From Volvox africanus (lineage: Eukaryota > Chlorophyta > Chlorophyceae > Chlamydomonadales > Volvocaceae), in assembly GCA_030268105.1 (NCBI GenBank), contig BSDZ01000080.1:3411501-3475500 (forward strand): a DNA stretch of 64,000 nt, written 5' to 3'. This document shows positions 10,320 to 21,483 of the stretch, one piece after another (within the stretch, counting starts at the first letter, position 1; each line of letters opens with the position of its first letter). Under the pieces are notes generated by a model, which was not told the DNA's origin, made no database searches, and worked only from the letters and a program-made list of their open reading frames with translations. Position numbers and translations under genes: made by a program.

Positions 10320-11584
10320 TCATTGGGTCTGCGTGGCACGTAGGCGAGCTTCTTCCAATAAGGGCTTCATTTCCGGTGAGAAGTTACACATCGGCTCCCA
10401 CGAATTATGCTCGCTGGAATAGCCGGTCCACTTGACCAGATATTCGTGCACCTTATGCTTTCGTCATTGTCGACCTATACGATGAACCCGATAATCCAAT
10501 ATTTGCTCCACATCATACACTTTTTGCTTGCCCGCGATCCAGGTCTCGGGACCGGGGTCCATTACTGCAGGGGCATCGGTGTTGTTTGTAACGGCTCCGT
10601 ACCACGATAAGGACGAACGAGTGAAATTTGAAACGTGGGGTGGATATTCATGTCAGAAGGTAGGGATAGCTCCACAGCTACGTTTCCTACCATGCGAACA
10701 ACGGGATATGGACCAATCCAGCGAGGTAACAATTTACGGGAACCGTCGGCGAGCAAACGCAAGTTCTTAGTGCTCAATAATACCATTTGTCCCACCGAAA
10801 ATGTTACGTCTCGTTTGGATTTATTATAATAGTCCGTCGTCCGTTGTTGTGCCGCTTCCAAGCATGCCTTCGCGTCTGTCATGCGGGATAGGAACAACTT
10901 GGCAAAGGTTTTAGCCGCTGGGATATTTATCTCCAACTCTCACCACACAGGTAGCACAGGATGGAATCCATAATTCAGAAAGAAAGGGCTTTGACCTGTA
11001 GAGCGGTTAACAGCGTTGTTAAGTGCGAATTCTGCCGAAGTCAGGAATGTATCCCAAACAGAGGGTGTGCACCCCGTGAAATTCCTCAACATGTCGCCCA
11101 GCGTGCGATTTGTGCATTTGTGCGTTCGGTTTGCCCATTGGATTGTGGATGATATGCTGTGCTCAAATGAACGCGCATACGTTGACATACGATGAGTTGA
11201 CATAGCGCTTCCCAAAACTTAGACGTGAATTGACCGCCGCGATCGGATATCACATTTTTAGGAACGCCATGCAATCGGACCACGTTATCAAAAAATAATC
11301 GTGCTGAGCAAATCGGCATGAAAGCAACTGGGCTGTTCTGGTGTCGACGTCCCGGTTCTGGCTTAACTACCGCCACATCGTGAACACGATGTCGATATAC
11401 CATGTTATCAAGCGCCTCGGTATACCGGACAGCAACATCATCCTGATGATCCCAGGTGAGCTCCCTTTTCATTATTGTCGGTAGCCTCCCATGACTCCAA
11501 CTTTTTGCTCAGCGGTGCAAGACGAGGTGCAGGGGGCTAAGTGAACCATCTTGGTCAAGCGATCGACCATAACGAACACCGAGT
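10320..11584 (-). pseudogene. pol: X pol C-terminus: integrase core to chromodomain (broken)
   Basis: Read on the minus strand: integrase core [20 protein letters not shown] and STAYHPQSNGQTERTN, NNAVNRSTGQSPFFLNYGF, then GPYPVVRMVGNVAVELSLPS, HPTFQISLVRPYRGTEP, and a chromodomain (EYLVKWTGYSSEHNSWEP) ending in TGA at 10320-10322. Several frameshifts break it, and the stretch 11330-11480 does not align to integrase and looks like an insertion or scrambled piece. Confidence 0.8.
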
Positions 11585-12262
11585 CTATCCCCCCTCAGTT
11601 TTGGGCAGCGCGACTACAAAGTCCATTGAAACACTTTCCCAAGGGGCATCTGGTATAGGTAAGGGTTGTAACAAACCCTGGCCCTTACCGGATAGTGCTT
11701 TATTGCGCTGACATAAACTGCACCTTTGCACGAAGTTTTCTGCATCCTTCACCACGCGCGGCCACCAGAACGAGCGTCGTACGAGCTCTGCCAGACGCGT
11801 ACTTCCAGGATGTCCTGCTAACGGATCCTCGTGGAACTGCGCAAGAATATCGTAGCGCAAAGCGTCATCGTTCGGCACGACGATTTGTGTGGTCGAACCA
11901 TCTTTCCGTAGCCACAAATCGTTGCGCTTGTGCAGATGCTCCACATTACTTGGTGAAGCAAACCATGGATCGGTCTGATATGCCATCTTGAGTCATTGCG
12001 CGAGATCCGCTGCTATCGGTACCTCCTGACTGCGCGAACGAGTAACCGGTGCTGCCAAAATTGCAGCATGTAATGATGGATGTCGACTGAGGGCGTCAGC
12101 AATATTAATTCTGCCGGCGATATATTCCCAAGTACAGTCAAAACGAGATAGATATTCCATCCACCGGGCTTGTCGTCGATTAAGCGTGGGGACACTCTGC
12201 AAGAATGTCAGTGGTTTGTGGTCTTCAGCGTAAAAGGGCAGCCTTCGAGGTAACAGCGCCAC
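11585..12262 (-). pseudogene. pol: X pol: RNase H end and integrase zinc domain
   Basis: Minus-strand fragments: [36 protein letters not shown], a TGA near 11995, then FHEDPLAGHPGSTRLAELVR, FWWPRVVKDAENFVQRCSLC and FVVALPKTEGG. The intact LPKTEGG here shows what E1 looked like across the CTGCC insertion site. Confidence 0.85.
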
Positions 12263-12312
12263 TCCTTCAAAGCATGTAGAGCTGCCAACAGCTCCTGCTC
12301 TCCGGTTGTATA

Positions 12313-12915
12313 TCAGGTCTCCGCACCCGAGAACTTCTTACTCATGAAGGCGATCGGTCGTCCTTCCTGCAACAATACAGCGCCGCTTCCATGCAAGGAA
12401 GCATCCGATACAACTTCAACACGGAATGGCAACGAGTAATCAGGGAAAGAGAGGGTAACGTCGTCGGTGATGATTCGCTTGAGCTCTTCGAATGCCTGCT
12501 GACACGCGGGTGTCCAGGCTTCGAGGGAAGCGAAACCTCCTTTCTTCGTCAAATTCGTAAGCGGGGCCGCAATAATGGAGTATTTATTGATAAACGTACG
12601 GAAGTAGTTGGTCAAACCCAAGAACTGGCGTAGTTCGGTGAGATTCTGCGGCGCGGGCCACTCGCGAACCACAGCTACTTTCCGAGCGTCCATCCTTATT
12701 CCAGTGGCCGACACGATGTGGCCCAAATACTCCACCTGAAGCTGCGCCCAAAAACACTTGGCGCGTTTAGCAAACAATTGCTCCCACTTCATCACCTCAA
12801 GCACAAGCTCGAGATGCTTCAGGTGCTCCTCGCGCGTCTTGGAATATATTAAAATATCATCCAAATAACAAACGACGAACCTGTCGATATACGGTCTGAA
12901 CATGCGATCCATCAC
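12313..12915 (-). pseudogene. pol: X pol: RT palm with YLDD, connection, RNase H start
   Basis: 200 residues on the minus strand: [20 protein letters not shown] (RT active site), [61 protein letters not shown] frameshift near 12912 separates it from the upstream RT fingers. Confidence 0.88.
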
Positions 12916-14172
12916 TGCTTGAAATGTGGCGGGCGCATTAGTCCAAATGACAAGACCGTGTACTCGAAGTGACCAAAGGGGGTCCGAAAAGCGGTTTTCG
13001 GAATATCAGAGGCAGCAATGCGTATCTGATTATACCCTTGTTGAAGGTCAATCAAGGAAAAATAAGCTGAGCCCTTCAGCTTATCGAGCAGGTCATCGAT
13101 GCGAGGCAAAGGGTAGCGATTTTTAATCGTGGTCGCATTCAAGCCCCTATAATCAATGCACATGTGCAACGTCCCATCCTTCTTACCGACAAACAATATC
13201 GGCGCAGAATATGGCGATGTGCTGGGCCAAATCATACCCTTTGCGAGCAGATCCCCCACTTGCCGCTTCACTTCATCTAGCTCCATCGGGCTTAACCTGT
13301 ACATAGGTCGTGAAACGGGTTGTGCTCCGGGCACAAGAGGGATCGTATGGTCAACAGGTCGCATAGGTGGGAGCCCTGGGATGTCGCCAAAGACATCAGC
13401 ATATTTATGCAGGAGGGCTTCGACCTCAAGATCCTTCACGGTGGACTGCACGGTGGTAGCATTCGATTGCACCCGTGGCCTCACAAGCAACACATGAGCG
13501 CCTTTCCGTAGCATCCGATCGGTTTCCTTGCGCCCAATTAGCTTGGGTTCTTGACATCCGCTGACGATCACCACCAAAGCGAAATTAACCTCAGGCTCCG
13601 CAACAGTTCCGCCCTCCTCTGGTGTGACATGTTCGAACGACAGGAAAGGTACCTTAGTCGATAGGTTCCCTTTGCACAAACTAAGTGTGGTGGACTCCAT
13701 ATCGATGCGCGCGCGGTACTGTCGTAATGTCGCGGCACCCAAAATGTACTGTGCCGTCTCCAAGAGACCTTGTAGCACATACGGCTGGGCCCTAACACGC
13801 AGAGGGCCTATCGACAGGCTCAGGGTGATCCTGCCCACGATGGGATGCTTACCTCCATCAGCGAGGGTAACCTGTGCACAATCAGACGACTGAGGGGTCA
13901 ACCCCAAAGCATTCACCTCCCTTGCCGAGATGAAGTCGTCGCTGGCGCCGGTATCCACGAGCGCCTTCATCAGTCGACCTCCGAGGCCGATTTCGATAAT
14001 AGGGACACGATTCCCTGTCGGAGTCGACTCCGCGGAAAGTAAAAGGGATCCTATGGCAGGCTCGAACCTGGTAGGATTTAAAAGAGGGGCCTCAAACCAA
14101 ACTTCAGCAGCATAAGGTAGTTTAGGCAGCATCGTCGGTTTACCCGCCACATCCACACCGTTAAACAGGTTG
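12912..14172 (-). CDS. pol: X pol: protease and RT fingers (partial)
   Basis: From the sequence [11 protein letters not shown] onward the minus strand encodes the retropepsin ([20 protein letters not shown]) and the RT N-terminal half ([60 protein letters not shown]). The open frame continues upstream into an inverted integrase fragment, so the 487-codon frame is a fusion made by rearrangement. The junction is near 14172. Confidence 0.85.
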
Positions 14173-14405
14173 ACGCGCATGCCAACTAGCTTGCAGAGCG
14201 CTTCCCAAAACTTAGACGTGAACTGCCCACCGCAGTCCGAGATCACGTTTTTGGGAACCCCGTGTAACCGAACCACATTGTCGAAAAACAAGCGTGCGGT
14301 TTGCTCAGCCATGCAGGACGATGTGCATGGTGCTAGGTGGACCATCTTAGTCAGGCGATCGACCATAATGAACACCGCATCATATCCCCCCTCAGTTTTG
14401 GGCAG
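14173..14405 (-). pseudogene. pol: E1 integrase fragment, inverted
   Basis: Minus strand from 14405: CTGCC then [53 protein letters not shown], then an abrupt switch to LFNGVD of X. It continues E1 integrase exactly from the point where E1 stops at 9445 (…VVALP), but in opposite orientation. A candidate inversion breakpoint lies at about 14172. Confidence 0.8.
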
Positions 14406-15051
14406 TGTTGTACACTAGTTCAATCACCGTTTGCACCAATGAAGACCGCAACACATTTAAGCATTGTGAAGCATGACACAAGCATATTAGCATGATATAT
14501 TCGAGTATATCTAGCTAATCAAGCATGCTGCATCATCACCTACGACGTCGCGCTGTCAGTCAACATGTTTGACTCGATATCGATAATTAATGCACGATCT
14601 ATCCATTGGCATAATATCTCACGTAATAATACTTTAAATATTATTACCCCATCTGCGTCATAAACCATACGCGTATGCGAGAATGCGCGACGTGATAGGT
14701 GTGAGGACGGCCGCCTAGAGACCGAAGTCGGCTGGCACTACTTTGGACCAAGTACCTGCGTACTTAACTCGATCTAATTCGCATACATATGATATAATCA
14801 TATATATATTCGGCCTGAGCTATTCTAGCATTCCATCTGCAGCCGAGTGATGAACATTGCCCACGGGGTCTGACAGCGATCTACTGATTGGTAAACGAGG
14901 ATTATTGTAAGTTGAATCTTTCCTTAATCTTGAGTCTTCCGCTGTCACTTTACTTGCATTGAATCGCCTTGCTGTTTATAAGCATGGTGCGCACTAGCTA
15001 ACATTCAGACGTGCAGATTCAGTGCATGATTGAAGAAGGAAGGATACAACA
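14406..15051 (+). repeat. 5' LTR of X, now plus oriented (646 bp)
   Basis: TGTTGTACAC...GGATACAACA. Compared with 9446-10260 it lacks about 170 bp between GAGAATGCG and CGACGTGATAGG, otherwise it aligns throughout. Flanked on the left by GGCAG, the inverted partner of CTGCC at 9441. Confidence 0.85.
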
Positions 15052-15055
15052 AATT

Positions 15056-15070
15056 TGGTATCGAGACAGG
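15056..15070 (+). other. Primer-binding site of X
   Basis: TGGTATCGAGACAGG just inside the LTR, as in E1 and E4. Confidence 0.7.
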
Positions 15071-15113
15071 TTAAATCACGACTGTCTCATTGTCCCTCAT
15101 TGGAAGTTCTCGC

Positions 15114-15424
15114 GATGGCGAGCGACGACGACACGCGCCGTAGCCCTTTAGACACCTTCGCTGAGGATCTCGGCCGCGCCATCTTGGACGCCGCCGCTTC
15201 CGGTTTGTAATCCTAGATATCTGTTGGTAACTAGTTGCTGTATTCTCGTTGCGAGCTTGCATTGTGAGCCGCAGGTGAATGTACGCCAACATTAAACGCT
15301 GTGTTGGCCGGGCAATACTTAGACTCGGATCAGATTAAAGCTTTGATTCAGAAGACTACGGAGATAAGAGACGGCCTTACGGATTACGTCGCTTTTCTTC
15401 TCGAGCTACTCAGGAGTTCTGTCG
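15114..15424 (+). pseudogene. gag: X gag N-terminal exons with a 72-nt intron
   Basis: ATG at 15114 starts MASDDDTRRSPLDTFAEDLG. A putative intron at 15203-15274 (gtttgt...gccgcag) is removed to continue ECTPTLNAVLAGQYLDSDQI and TDYVAFLLELLRSSVG. A second donor (GTCG/GTACGC) follows. Intron position and lengths agree with E1 (71 nt) and E4 (69 nt). Confidence 0.6.
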
Positions 15425-15511
15425 GTACGCGAGTAATCGAAAATTCCTCTTGCGTTACCTGTTTACAGATTTTCTAGCAAATTCCTGTTCACCAGTAGAA
15501 GTTCGTGCCTT

Positions 15512-16650
15512 ATGTCGGGACGCGAAGATAGTTTCTATCTGGGCACCGCTAGCCAACCCGATAGCGGTCTTGCCGCTAGACCTGTTTTTGCCGATCCCGA
15601 TACTGTCGGGACTCGTATCATGTCTGACCCCATTGTTCTTCAGACCCCTTCACATTTAATTGTACCACTGTCGACAGCGGCTACAACAAGTGAAGGAGTT
15701 GGAGCACAACGGGCTCCGGTAATACCCGCGGTGCAAGAACCCGTCGGAATACCGGAGGTAATGAAGTTGACTATCCCCGTACCCAAGCTCAATATTTCCG
15801 CTGACGAAAAGGCAAAGAATTCAGGGCATAGCGTCGCGGATAGGACCAGGGCTTATGTTCGTGACGCTAGGCAATATCTGCAAGCGGTGCACGGCGGGGG
15901 ATGCGACTCCATTAAATGCCTGTTTGTGGGAAATACCCTCGAGGGTGCTGCAAAGGATTGGTATGACGAATGGACCACCGCTAGAGGCAAATACACGTTT
16001 GATAACCTGATCGATGCTCTCCTCGCCCGCTTTGCTACGGACGTTCGCTCGCATAGTAATGAGGCTCGTAAGACGCTGGCACAAGGCACGTATCATATGC
16101 GTCCACACGAGACCATCCCTGCTTATCAGTCCCGTTTTGAGGCCCTGATAACCCCTATTGTTAACTTTCCTGAGGAGGATCGTATCTTCTGGTTTCATCA
16201 TGGCCTCACGGAATCCCTTGCGCGGTGGTGTGCCACTGATCTCAGTGGAATTCCATTCTCATCTTATGATGCTTTAGTAACTTTCGCTAGAGGTGCAGAA
16301 GTTCGAAACTTGGCTGGAAAAGACGCTAAGCAAATCAATCCTCGTATTCACGTGATGCAAGCGCAGGAACCACCTTCGGAGTCAACACCGAAGGACCAGG
16401 GTTCCGATCGTCAACGCTCCTCGGCCGCCGTGCATGCCGTTCGAAAGGAAAGACGGTATGATAATCGCGGACGCCAAAGCCCAAGTAATCGTGGGTCTGC
16501 GGGAGCTGGGCCGAGCTCTGGCCATGCGAAAGGAAAGCGAAGACAGAGTGCGCCGTCTGTAGCTGCAATGCAGAACGCGGCTCCTAGTGTTAAGAAGCCC
16601 CAGACAGACGATCCTTATATGCAAAAGTGGGAGTGCCAACGTTCGGAGTT
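15512..16650 (+). CDS. gag: X gag main exon, truncated before the zinc knuckle
   Basis: Frame from ATG 15512. Capsid: YVRDARQYLQAVHGGGCDSI, FVGNTLEGAAKDWYDEW, YQSRFEALITPIVNFPEEDR, GLTESLARWCATDLSG. A basic Gly/Ser-rich region follows, then KWECQRSEFA, where E1 continues into the CCHC knuckle. At about 16650 the sequence switches to the C-terminal pol of E1, so the 498-codon open frame is a fusion. The second inversion breakpoint is placed here. Confidence 0.8.
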
Positions 16651-16822
16651 TGCTAAGCACCAAGAACTTGCGTACCTTGGCCGACGGATCCCGAAAACTC
16701 TTACCCCGCTGGATTGGCCCGTATCCTTCATGTGCATGGTCGGGAATGTGGCTGTGGAACTTGCATTGCCCGCTGATATGACCATTCACCCCAAGTTTCA
16801 CGTATCGCTTGTCCGTCCTTAT
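16650..16822 (+). pseudogene. pol: E1 pol C-terminal part before the E4 insertion
   Basis: LSTKNLRTLADGSRKLLPRW and IGPYP, a 1-nt slip, then MVGNVAVELALPADM and HPKFHVSLVRPY. Sequence ends CTTAT (16818-16822), duplicated at 21479-21483 after E4, where RGTEPVPEPA continues the same protein. Confidence 0.82.
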
Positions 16823-17631
16823 TGTTGTATGCAGGTTCGATCCCCACTTGCACCGACCGCAATACATTTGAGCATTATGAAGCATGGTATAATCATATTA
16901 GCAGGATATATTCGAGTATATCTAGCTAATCAGGCATGTCGCATTATCATCTACGACATCGCGCTGTCGGTCAACATGTTTGACTCGATGCTGATAATTA
17001 ATGCGTGATCTATCTGTTGGTATAATATTCCGCGTAATAATGCTTTGAATATTATTACCTCGTCTGTGTCATAAACCATACGCGTATGCAAGAAAGCGAC
17101 GATCGTGATGGTTGGGTCGGCAACCGAATATCGATATTCGGACCTTCGCATATTGCATGCGCTGCATTCATTAATATCACGGATTACACGGTATTTAGAA
17201 TAGTGCTACGAAGGTACTCACACTTGAGATCGAAATCCAGTGGGACCTGTACTGCACATCGGTATCGCGACGTGGTAGGTGCGAGGACGGCCGCCTAGAG
17301 ACCGAAGTCGGCTCAACGTTACTTTGGACTAAGTACTCGTGTACTTAACATAATCCAATTCGGATATATACGTTTTATGCATTTATATTCGGCCTGAGCT
17401 ATTCCAGCATAGCATCTTCAGCCGGACGATGAACGTTGCCCACGGGGTCTGACGGCCGACTACCAATTTGTAATCGAAGACTATTGTAAGTTGAATCTTT
17501 CCTTGCTATTGAGTCTTCCGCTGTCACTTTACTCGCATTGAATCGCCTTGCTGTTCTTAAGCACGGTGCGCACGTAGCTAACATCCAGACGTGTAGATTC
17601 AGTGCATGATTGAAGAAGGAAGGATACAACA
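16823..17631 (+). repeat. 5' LTR of E4 (809 bp)
   Basis: TGTTGTATGC...GGATACAACA; nearly the same as 20664-21478 over its whole length and related to the X LTRs. Confidence 0.9.
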
Positions 17632-17635
17632 AATT

Positions 17636-17650
17636 TGGTATCGAGACAGG
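17636..17650 (+). other. Primer-binding site of E4
   Basis: TGGTATCGAGACAGG, five bases after the LTR end. Confidence 0.7.
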
Positions 17651-17702
17651 TTCGTTGCCTGACTGTCTCATGGTGCTAAATCGGAAGTAAGTTCTCGCTT
17701 TG

Positions 17703-18671
17703 GTGGATGTCGACGATGGTCGACGCAGCCCTCCAGACATCTTTGCCAAAGAACTTGGACGTGTCATTTTGGACACCGTTGCTTCTGGTTTGTGATTGTT
17801 GCTGTTCTTTTCTAGTTGCCTGCATTTGTTGTGGGAGCTTGCGCTCTGAGTTGCAGGTGAATTTAGCTGTCCGGCACTGCTTGCGATATTTCCTGGTTAT
17901 AATCTACATTCTGACCAGTGGAGACTTTGATCGCACGGACTACTAAGATTGGGACCAGCTTAGCACGTATTCGCTATACTTGCTCGCCATCCTGAAGAGT
18001 ACTGTCGCCACTACGACTATGGATGGAGCTGTGGATCAACGGGGTCTGCTGTCGCCTCAAATACAGGACCACACCAGTATTCCTGAGGTGATGAAACTCA
18101 CGATCCCTGTGCCTAAGCTTCATATTGCGTATGATGAGAAGCCTAGGACCCCCGGACGTAGTGTTGCTGATGCAACTCGTGCATATGTGCGCGATACTAA
18201 CAAGTACCTGCAGGCGGTCCATGGTGGTGGAAATGATGGTATTAAATGTCCCTTCGTCGGCAACACCCTCTCGGGCGCGGCGAAAGATTGGATCCGACTG
18301 AGGAAGCTGTAACCAACGATCATGACCTTGGTGCTGCGCGCCCTACGATGGCTGCGACGGTCATGCGCACAGAGTGGCGCCGCGGTGCTCGTGGTGGTTC
18401 AGGCACCGGGGCCCGTGGATCAGCGGGCGCAGGCCCAAGCTCTGGTCCAGACAAGAGCAAAAAGCGGGGAGGTGCGCCGTCGGCGGCTGCAGTGCAAAAC
18501 TCCCACCCCCGTGCAAAGCGGATGCACACGAAGGACCCCTTCTTGCCGAAGTGGGATTGCAAGCGCTCTGAGCTGGAGCGTCGGAAGACGGCCAATGTGT
18601 GCTGGAGGTGTACGGCGGACCACCTCACGAAGGATTGCCCATTGTTGCCGCCTTTGGCCATGTGACCAAGG
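17703..18671 (+). pseudogene. gag: E4 gag remnant
   Basis: N-terminal block PDIFAKELGRVILDTVASG, a 69-nt intron-like segment (17788-17856), capsid start (YVRDTNKYLQAVHGGGNDGI, FVGNTLSGAAKDW), an internal deletion removing most of the capsid, then a basic linker and knuckle CWRCTADHLTKDC in another frame (ends TGA 18663-18665). Two codons later comes TAG 18672-18674 at the position of the E1 gag-pol stop. Confidence 0.75.
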
Positions 18672-19143
18672 TAGGGGATTGCCCGGATTGATGTGGAGTT
18701 GATTCCACCCGGAATGCTGAACAAACGTGTGGTTGGTGGTCGTTTGTATGACCAGCTAGGAAGGCATTGTTGCCTTCTGGCCCTTGAAAAGTACCGTTAT
18801 GTTCATCCCCTCACCTCTATGTGAGCTGTTTGTACAGCTTACTTTGTACAGGAGTACACATCAATATCCAGACACCGCTGCATGTGTTTTGTTCCCTGCC
18901 TATATCCAGCGCAAGGCTGAGGCTCTGCTAAAGGGTGTGCAGTGTGTCCCCTGGTTCGCACCGGGCACCGTGCTGTTTGATGGTGTGGATATGGAGGGAA
19001 TGCCAGTTCCGTTGCCCAGACTGTCCTATTCTATTGATGTTTGGTAGGAACCTCCTGCTGAGGGCTTTGCTGGCTTTCAGTCCGCCCTGGGAGTTCCACT
19101 GTTGTCCGCAAAGTCGGTTCCAACATGTGATTGTGTCCCAGTT

Positions 19144-19618
19144 ATTCAGGTCGGTCTTGCTGGCCGTACACTGAAAGCACTTGCCGTGCCATAGACGACT
19201 TCACCTATTATGCAGAGGTGAATGACGTGGGATGCCCCCACAGTCGTCGAATTGTCTCCCAGCTATTCAGGTCGGTCTTGCTGGCCGTACACTGAAGGCA
19301 CTTGCCGTGCCATAGACGACTTCGCCTATTATGCAGAGGTGAATGCCGTGGGATGCCCCCACAGTCGTCGGATTTTGCCTTTTCAGGTCGGTCTTGCTGG
19401 CCGTACACTGAAAGCACTTGCCGTGCCATAGAAGACTTCGCCTATTATGCAGAGGTGAATGCCGTGGGATGCCCCCACAGTCGTCGAATTGTCTCCCAGC
19501 TATTCAGGTCGGTCTTGCTGGCCGTACACTGAAGGCACTTGCCGTGCCATAGACGACTTCACCTATTATGCAGAGGTGAATGCAGTGGGATGCCCCCACA
19601 GTCGTCGGATTGGGTACA
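19144..19618 (+). repeat. Four tandem copies of a ~119-bp protease segment
   Basis: Repeats start at 19144, 19265, 19381 and 19502 (spacing 121, 116, 121 bp), each with GTCGGTCTTGCTGGCCGTAC and TATGCAGAGGTGAATG. The unit corresponds to the retropepsin active-site region of E1 ([17 protein letters not shown] to VNALG), but the DTGA codons are lost. Intact E1 has it once. Confidence 0.85.
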
Positions 19619-20088
19619 GGTTACTCTCATGTATGGGAGTAAATGTCCCGTTGCTGGGCAGGATTACCCTTAACCTGTTGCTAGGTTCTCTGCGTGTTGT
19701 GACCCGTCCGTACGTGCTGAAAATCTTGCTGACACTGCGCCGTACGTATTGGGGTCTTTGACATTACTGTAGTACCATCCGTGCTTCGACATTGCAGTCT
19801 GCCACCCTTATGCAAAGGGGACTCTGTCGAAGGGTACCAGATGTCACACGAGAGGGGGGCAGAGCTGAGGTGATGCCTATGGTTAACTTTGCTGCGACCG
19901 CAATGGGCGTGCAAACTGAACCCAAGCCAGTCATGCGTGAGGGAGCTGTTCGTATGCCACGACAGGGTGCCCATGGACTGCTTGTTACGCCTTGGTTGCA
20001 TTTGCAATGCCACCACCGCACAGACTTCTGTAAATCCTGAGATCGAAGCCTTGCTGCAAGGACATGCGAATATCTTTCATGATGTCCC

Positions 20089-20177
20089 TGTAGTATCCTG
20101 AGGTATCTACGGGTAGTGTCAAAGATTGGACCGTCGACGGTCATCTTTCGATTGGGCCTTTGTAGGCTGCCACAACA
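20089..20177 (+). repeat. Mini-LTR-like repeat inside E4 pol
   Basis: 89 bp from TGTAGTATCCTGAGGTATCT to CCACAACA, close to copies at 3020 and 63477. It interrupts pol between DVP and VPEAQPV, replacing roughly a dozen codons, which proves that this family is mobile. Confidence 0.7.
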
Positions 20178-20663
20178 GTACCTGAAGCACAACCTGTTGC
20201 ACGATGCATGTACAGGTTGAGCCCACTATGATGGACGAAGTGCAGTGCCAGGCGACTGATTTGCCTGCTAGGGGTATGCTTCACCCCATGTTCCATGTAT
20301 CCCTCGTATGCCTTACTGTGGTACGGAACCTGCCCCTGAGCTTGCTAACACCCCTGCAGCGGTTTAACCAGTCCCAGGGACCTGGAAGGCTGGTAAACGG
20401 AAGGTTTACAACGTGGAGCGGGTGTTAGATTATCGTACTTGCTGTGTGGGCCGACGCCAGCATAAGCGGACAATGCATGGGTACCAAGTCAAGTGGACTG
20501 GGTATTCAAGTGAGCATAACTCATGGGAGCCAACACGTAACGTTTCACCGGATATGAACTCTTTATTGGAGGACAACTGCATTCGTGTCACACAGACCCA
20601 ATGATCTCTACAGTCCATGCTATTTGATGCAGCGAGGACGCTGCATACGGGAGGGGGGATAGT

Positions 20664-21478
20664 TTTTGTTCGCGGGTTCGATCCCCACATGCACCGAAGT
20701 AGACCGCAATACATTTGAGCATTATGAAGCATGGTATAATCATATTAGCAGGATATATTCGAGTATATCTAGCTAATCAGGCATGTCGCATTATCATCTA
20801 CGACATCGCGCTGTCGGTCAACATGTTTGACTCGATGCTGATAATTAATGCGTGATCTATCTGTTGGTATAATATTCCGCGTAATAATGCTTTGAATATT
20901 ATTACCTCGTCTGTGTCATAAACCATACGCGTATGCAAGAATGCGACGATCGTGATGGTTGGGTCGGCAACCGAATATTGATATTCGGACCTTCGCATAT
21001 TGCATGCGCTGCATTCATTAATATCACGGATTATGCGGTATTTAGAATAGTGCTACGAAGATACTCACACTTGAGATCGAAATCCAGTGGGACCTGTACT
21101 GCACATCAGTATCACGACGTGGTAGGTGCGAGGACGGCCGCCTAGAGACCGAAGTCGGCTCAACGTTACTTTGGACTAAGTACTCGTGTACTTAACATAA
21201 TCTAATTTGGATATATACGTTTTATGCATTTATATTCGGCCTGAGCTATTCCAGCATAGCATCTTCAGCCGGACGATGAACGTTGCCCACGGGGTCTGAC
21301 GGCCGACTACCAATTTGTAATCGAAGACTATTGTAAGTTGAATCTTTCCTTGCTATTGAGTCTTCCGCTGTCACTTTACTCGCATTGAATTGCCTTGCTG
21401 TTCTTAAGCACGGTGCGCACGTAGCTAACATCCAGACGTGCAGATTCAGAGCATGATCGAAGAAGGAAGGATACAACA
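20664..21478 (+). repeat. 3' LTR of E4 (815 bp)
   Basis: Preceded by the polypurine run GGGAGGGGGGATAG. Its first bases are altered (TTTTGTTCGC instead of TGTTGTACGC). Ends ATACAACA followed by CTTAT. Confidence 0.88.
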
Positions 21479-21483
21479 CTTAT

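Larger units (their letters stand above)
9446..16650 (-). mobile_element. Element X (Ty3/chromovirus) inserted in the E1 integrase; 5' part inverted
   Basis: In minus orientation X has its 3' LTR at 9446-10260 and pol at 10320 to about 14172. Its 5' LTR, PBS and gag lie in plus orientation at 14406-16650. Both X-E1 junctions carry the duplication CTGCC. At 9441-9445 it is direct. At 14401-14405 it reads GGCAG because the block 14173-16650 has been inverted together with 230 bp of E1 integrase. Undoing the inversion gives a standard element with gag upstream of pol, so one element explains what at first look like two. Confidence 0.78.
18675..20604 (+). pseudogene. pol: E4 pol remnants (MTase-like tail, protease repeats, RT start, chromodomain)
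   Basis: Short homologous runs: GIARIDVELIPPGM after the TAG; YPDTAACVLFPAYIQRKAEA-like tail of the methyltransferase-like module with FAPGTVLFDGVDMEG; protease region as tandem repeats; VNFAATAMGVQTEPKPV; PVARCMYRLSP of RT; then a jump to HPMFHVSLVCL and a chromodomain (GYQVKWTGYSSEHNSWEP, ending TGA at 20602). Many stops and frameshifts. The RT-to-integrase part is gone. Confidence 0.75.
16823..21478 (+). mobile_element. Ty3 element E4 (decayed, largely deleted pol), inserted in E1
   Basis: LTRs of 809 and 815 bp bound it and the 5-bp duplication CTTAT flanks it exactly (16818-16822, 21479-21483). The 3.0 kb interior has PBS, a gag remnant, a degenerate protease region amplified in tandem, a mini-repeat insertion and a chromodomain. 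RT, RNase H and integrase are deleted. It cannot move by itself. Confidence 0.87.

Noticed and set aside
14406..17631. A separate plus-strand element with LTRs 14406 and 16823
   Set aside because: LTR 16823 pairs with 20664 by the CTTAT duplication, and LTR 14406 pairs with 9446 by CTGCC/GGCAG, so the inverted single-element model fits better.
19144..19618. CRISPR-like array
   Set aside because: Repeats are contiguous ~119-bp units without spacers and are homologous to the protease gene in a eukaryotic retrotransposon.
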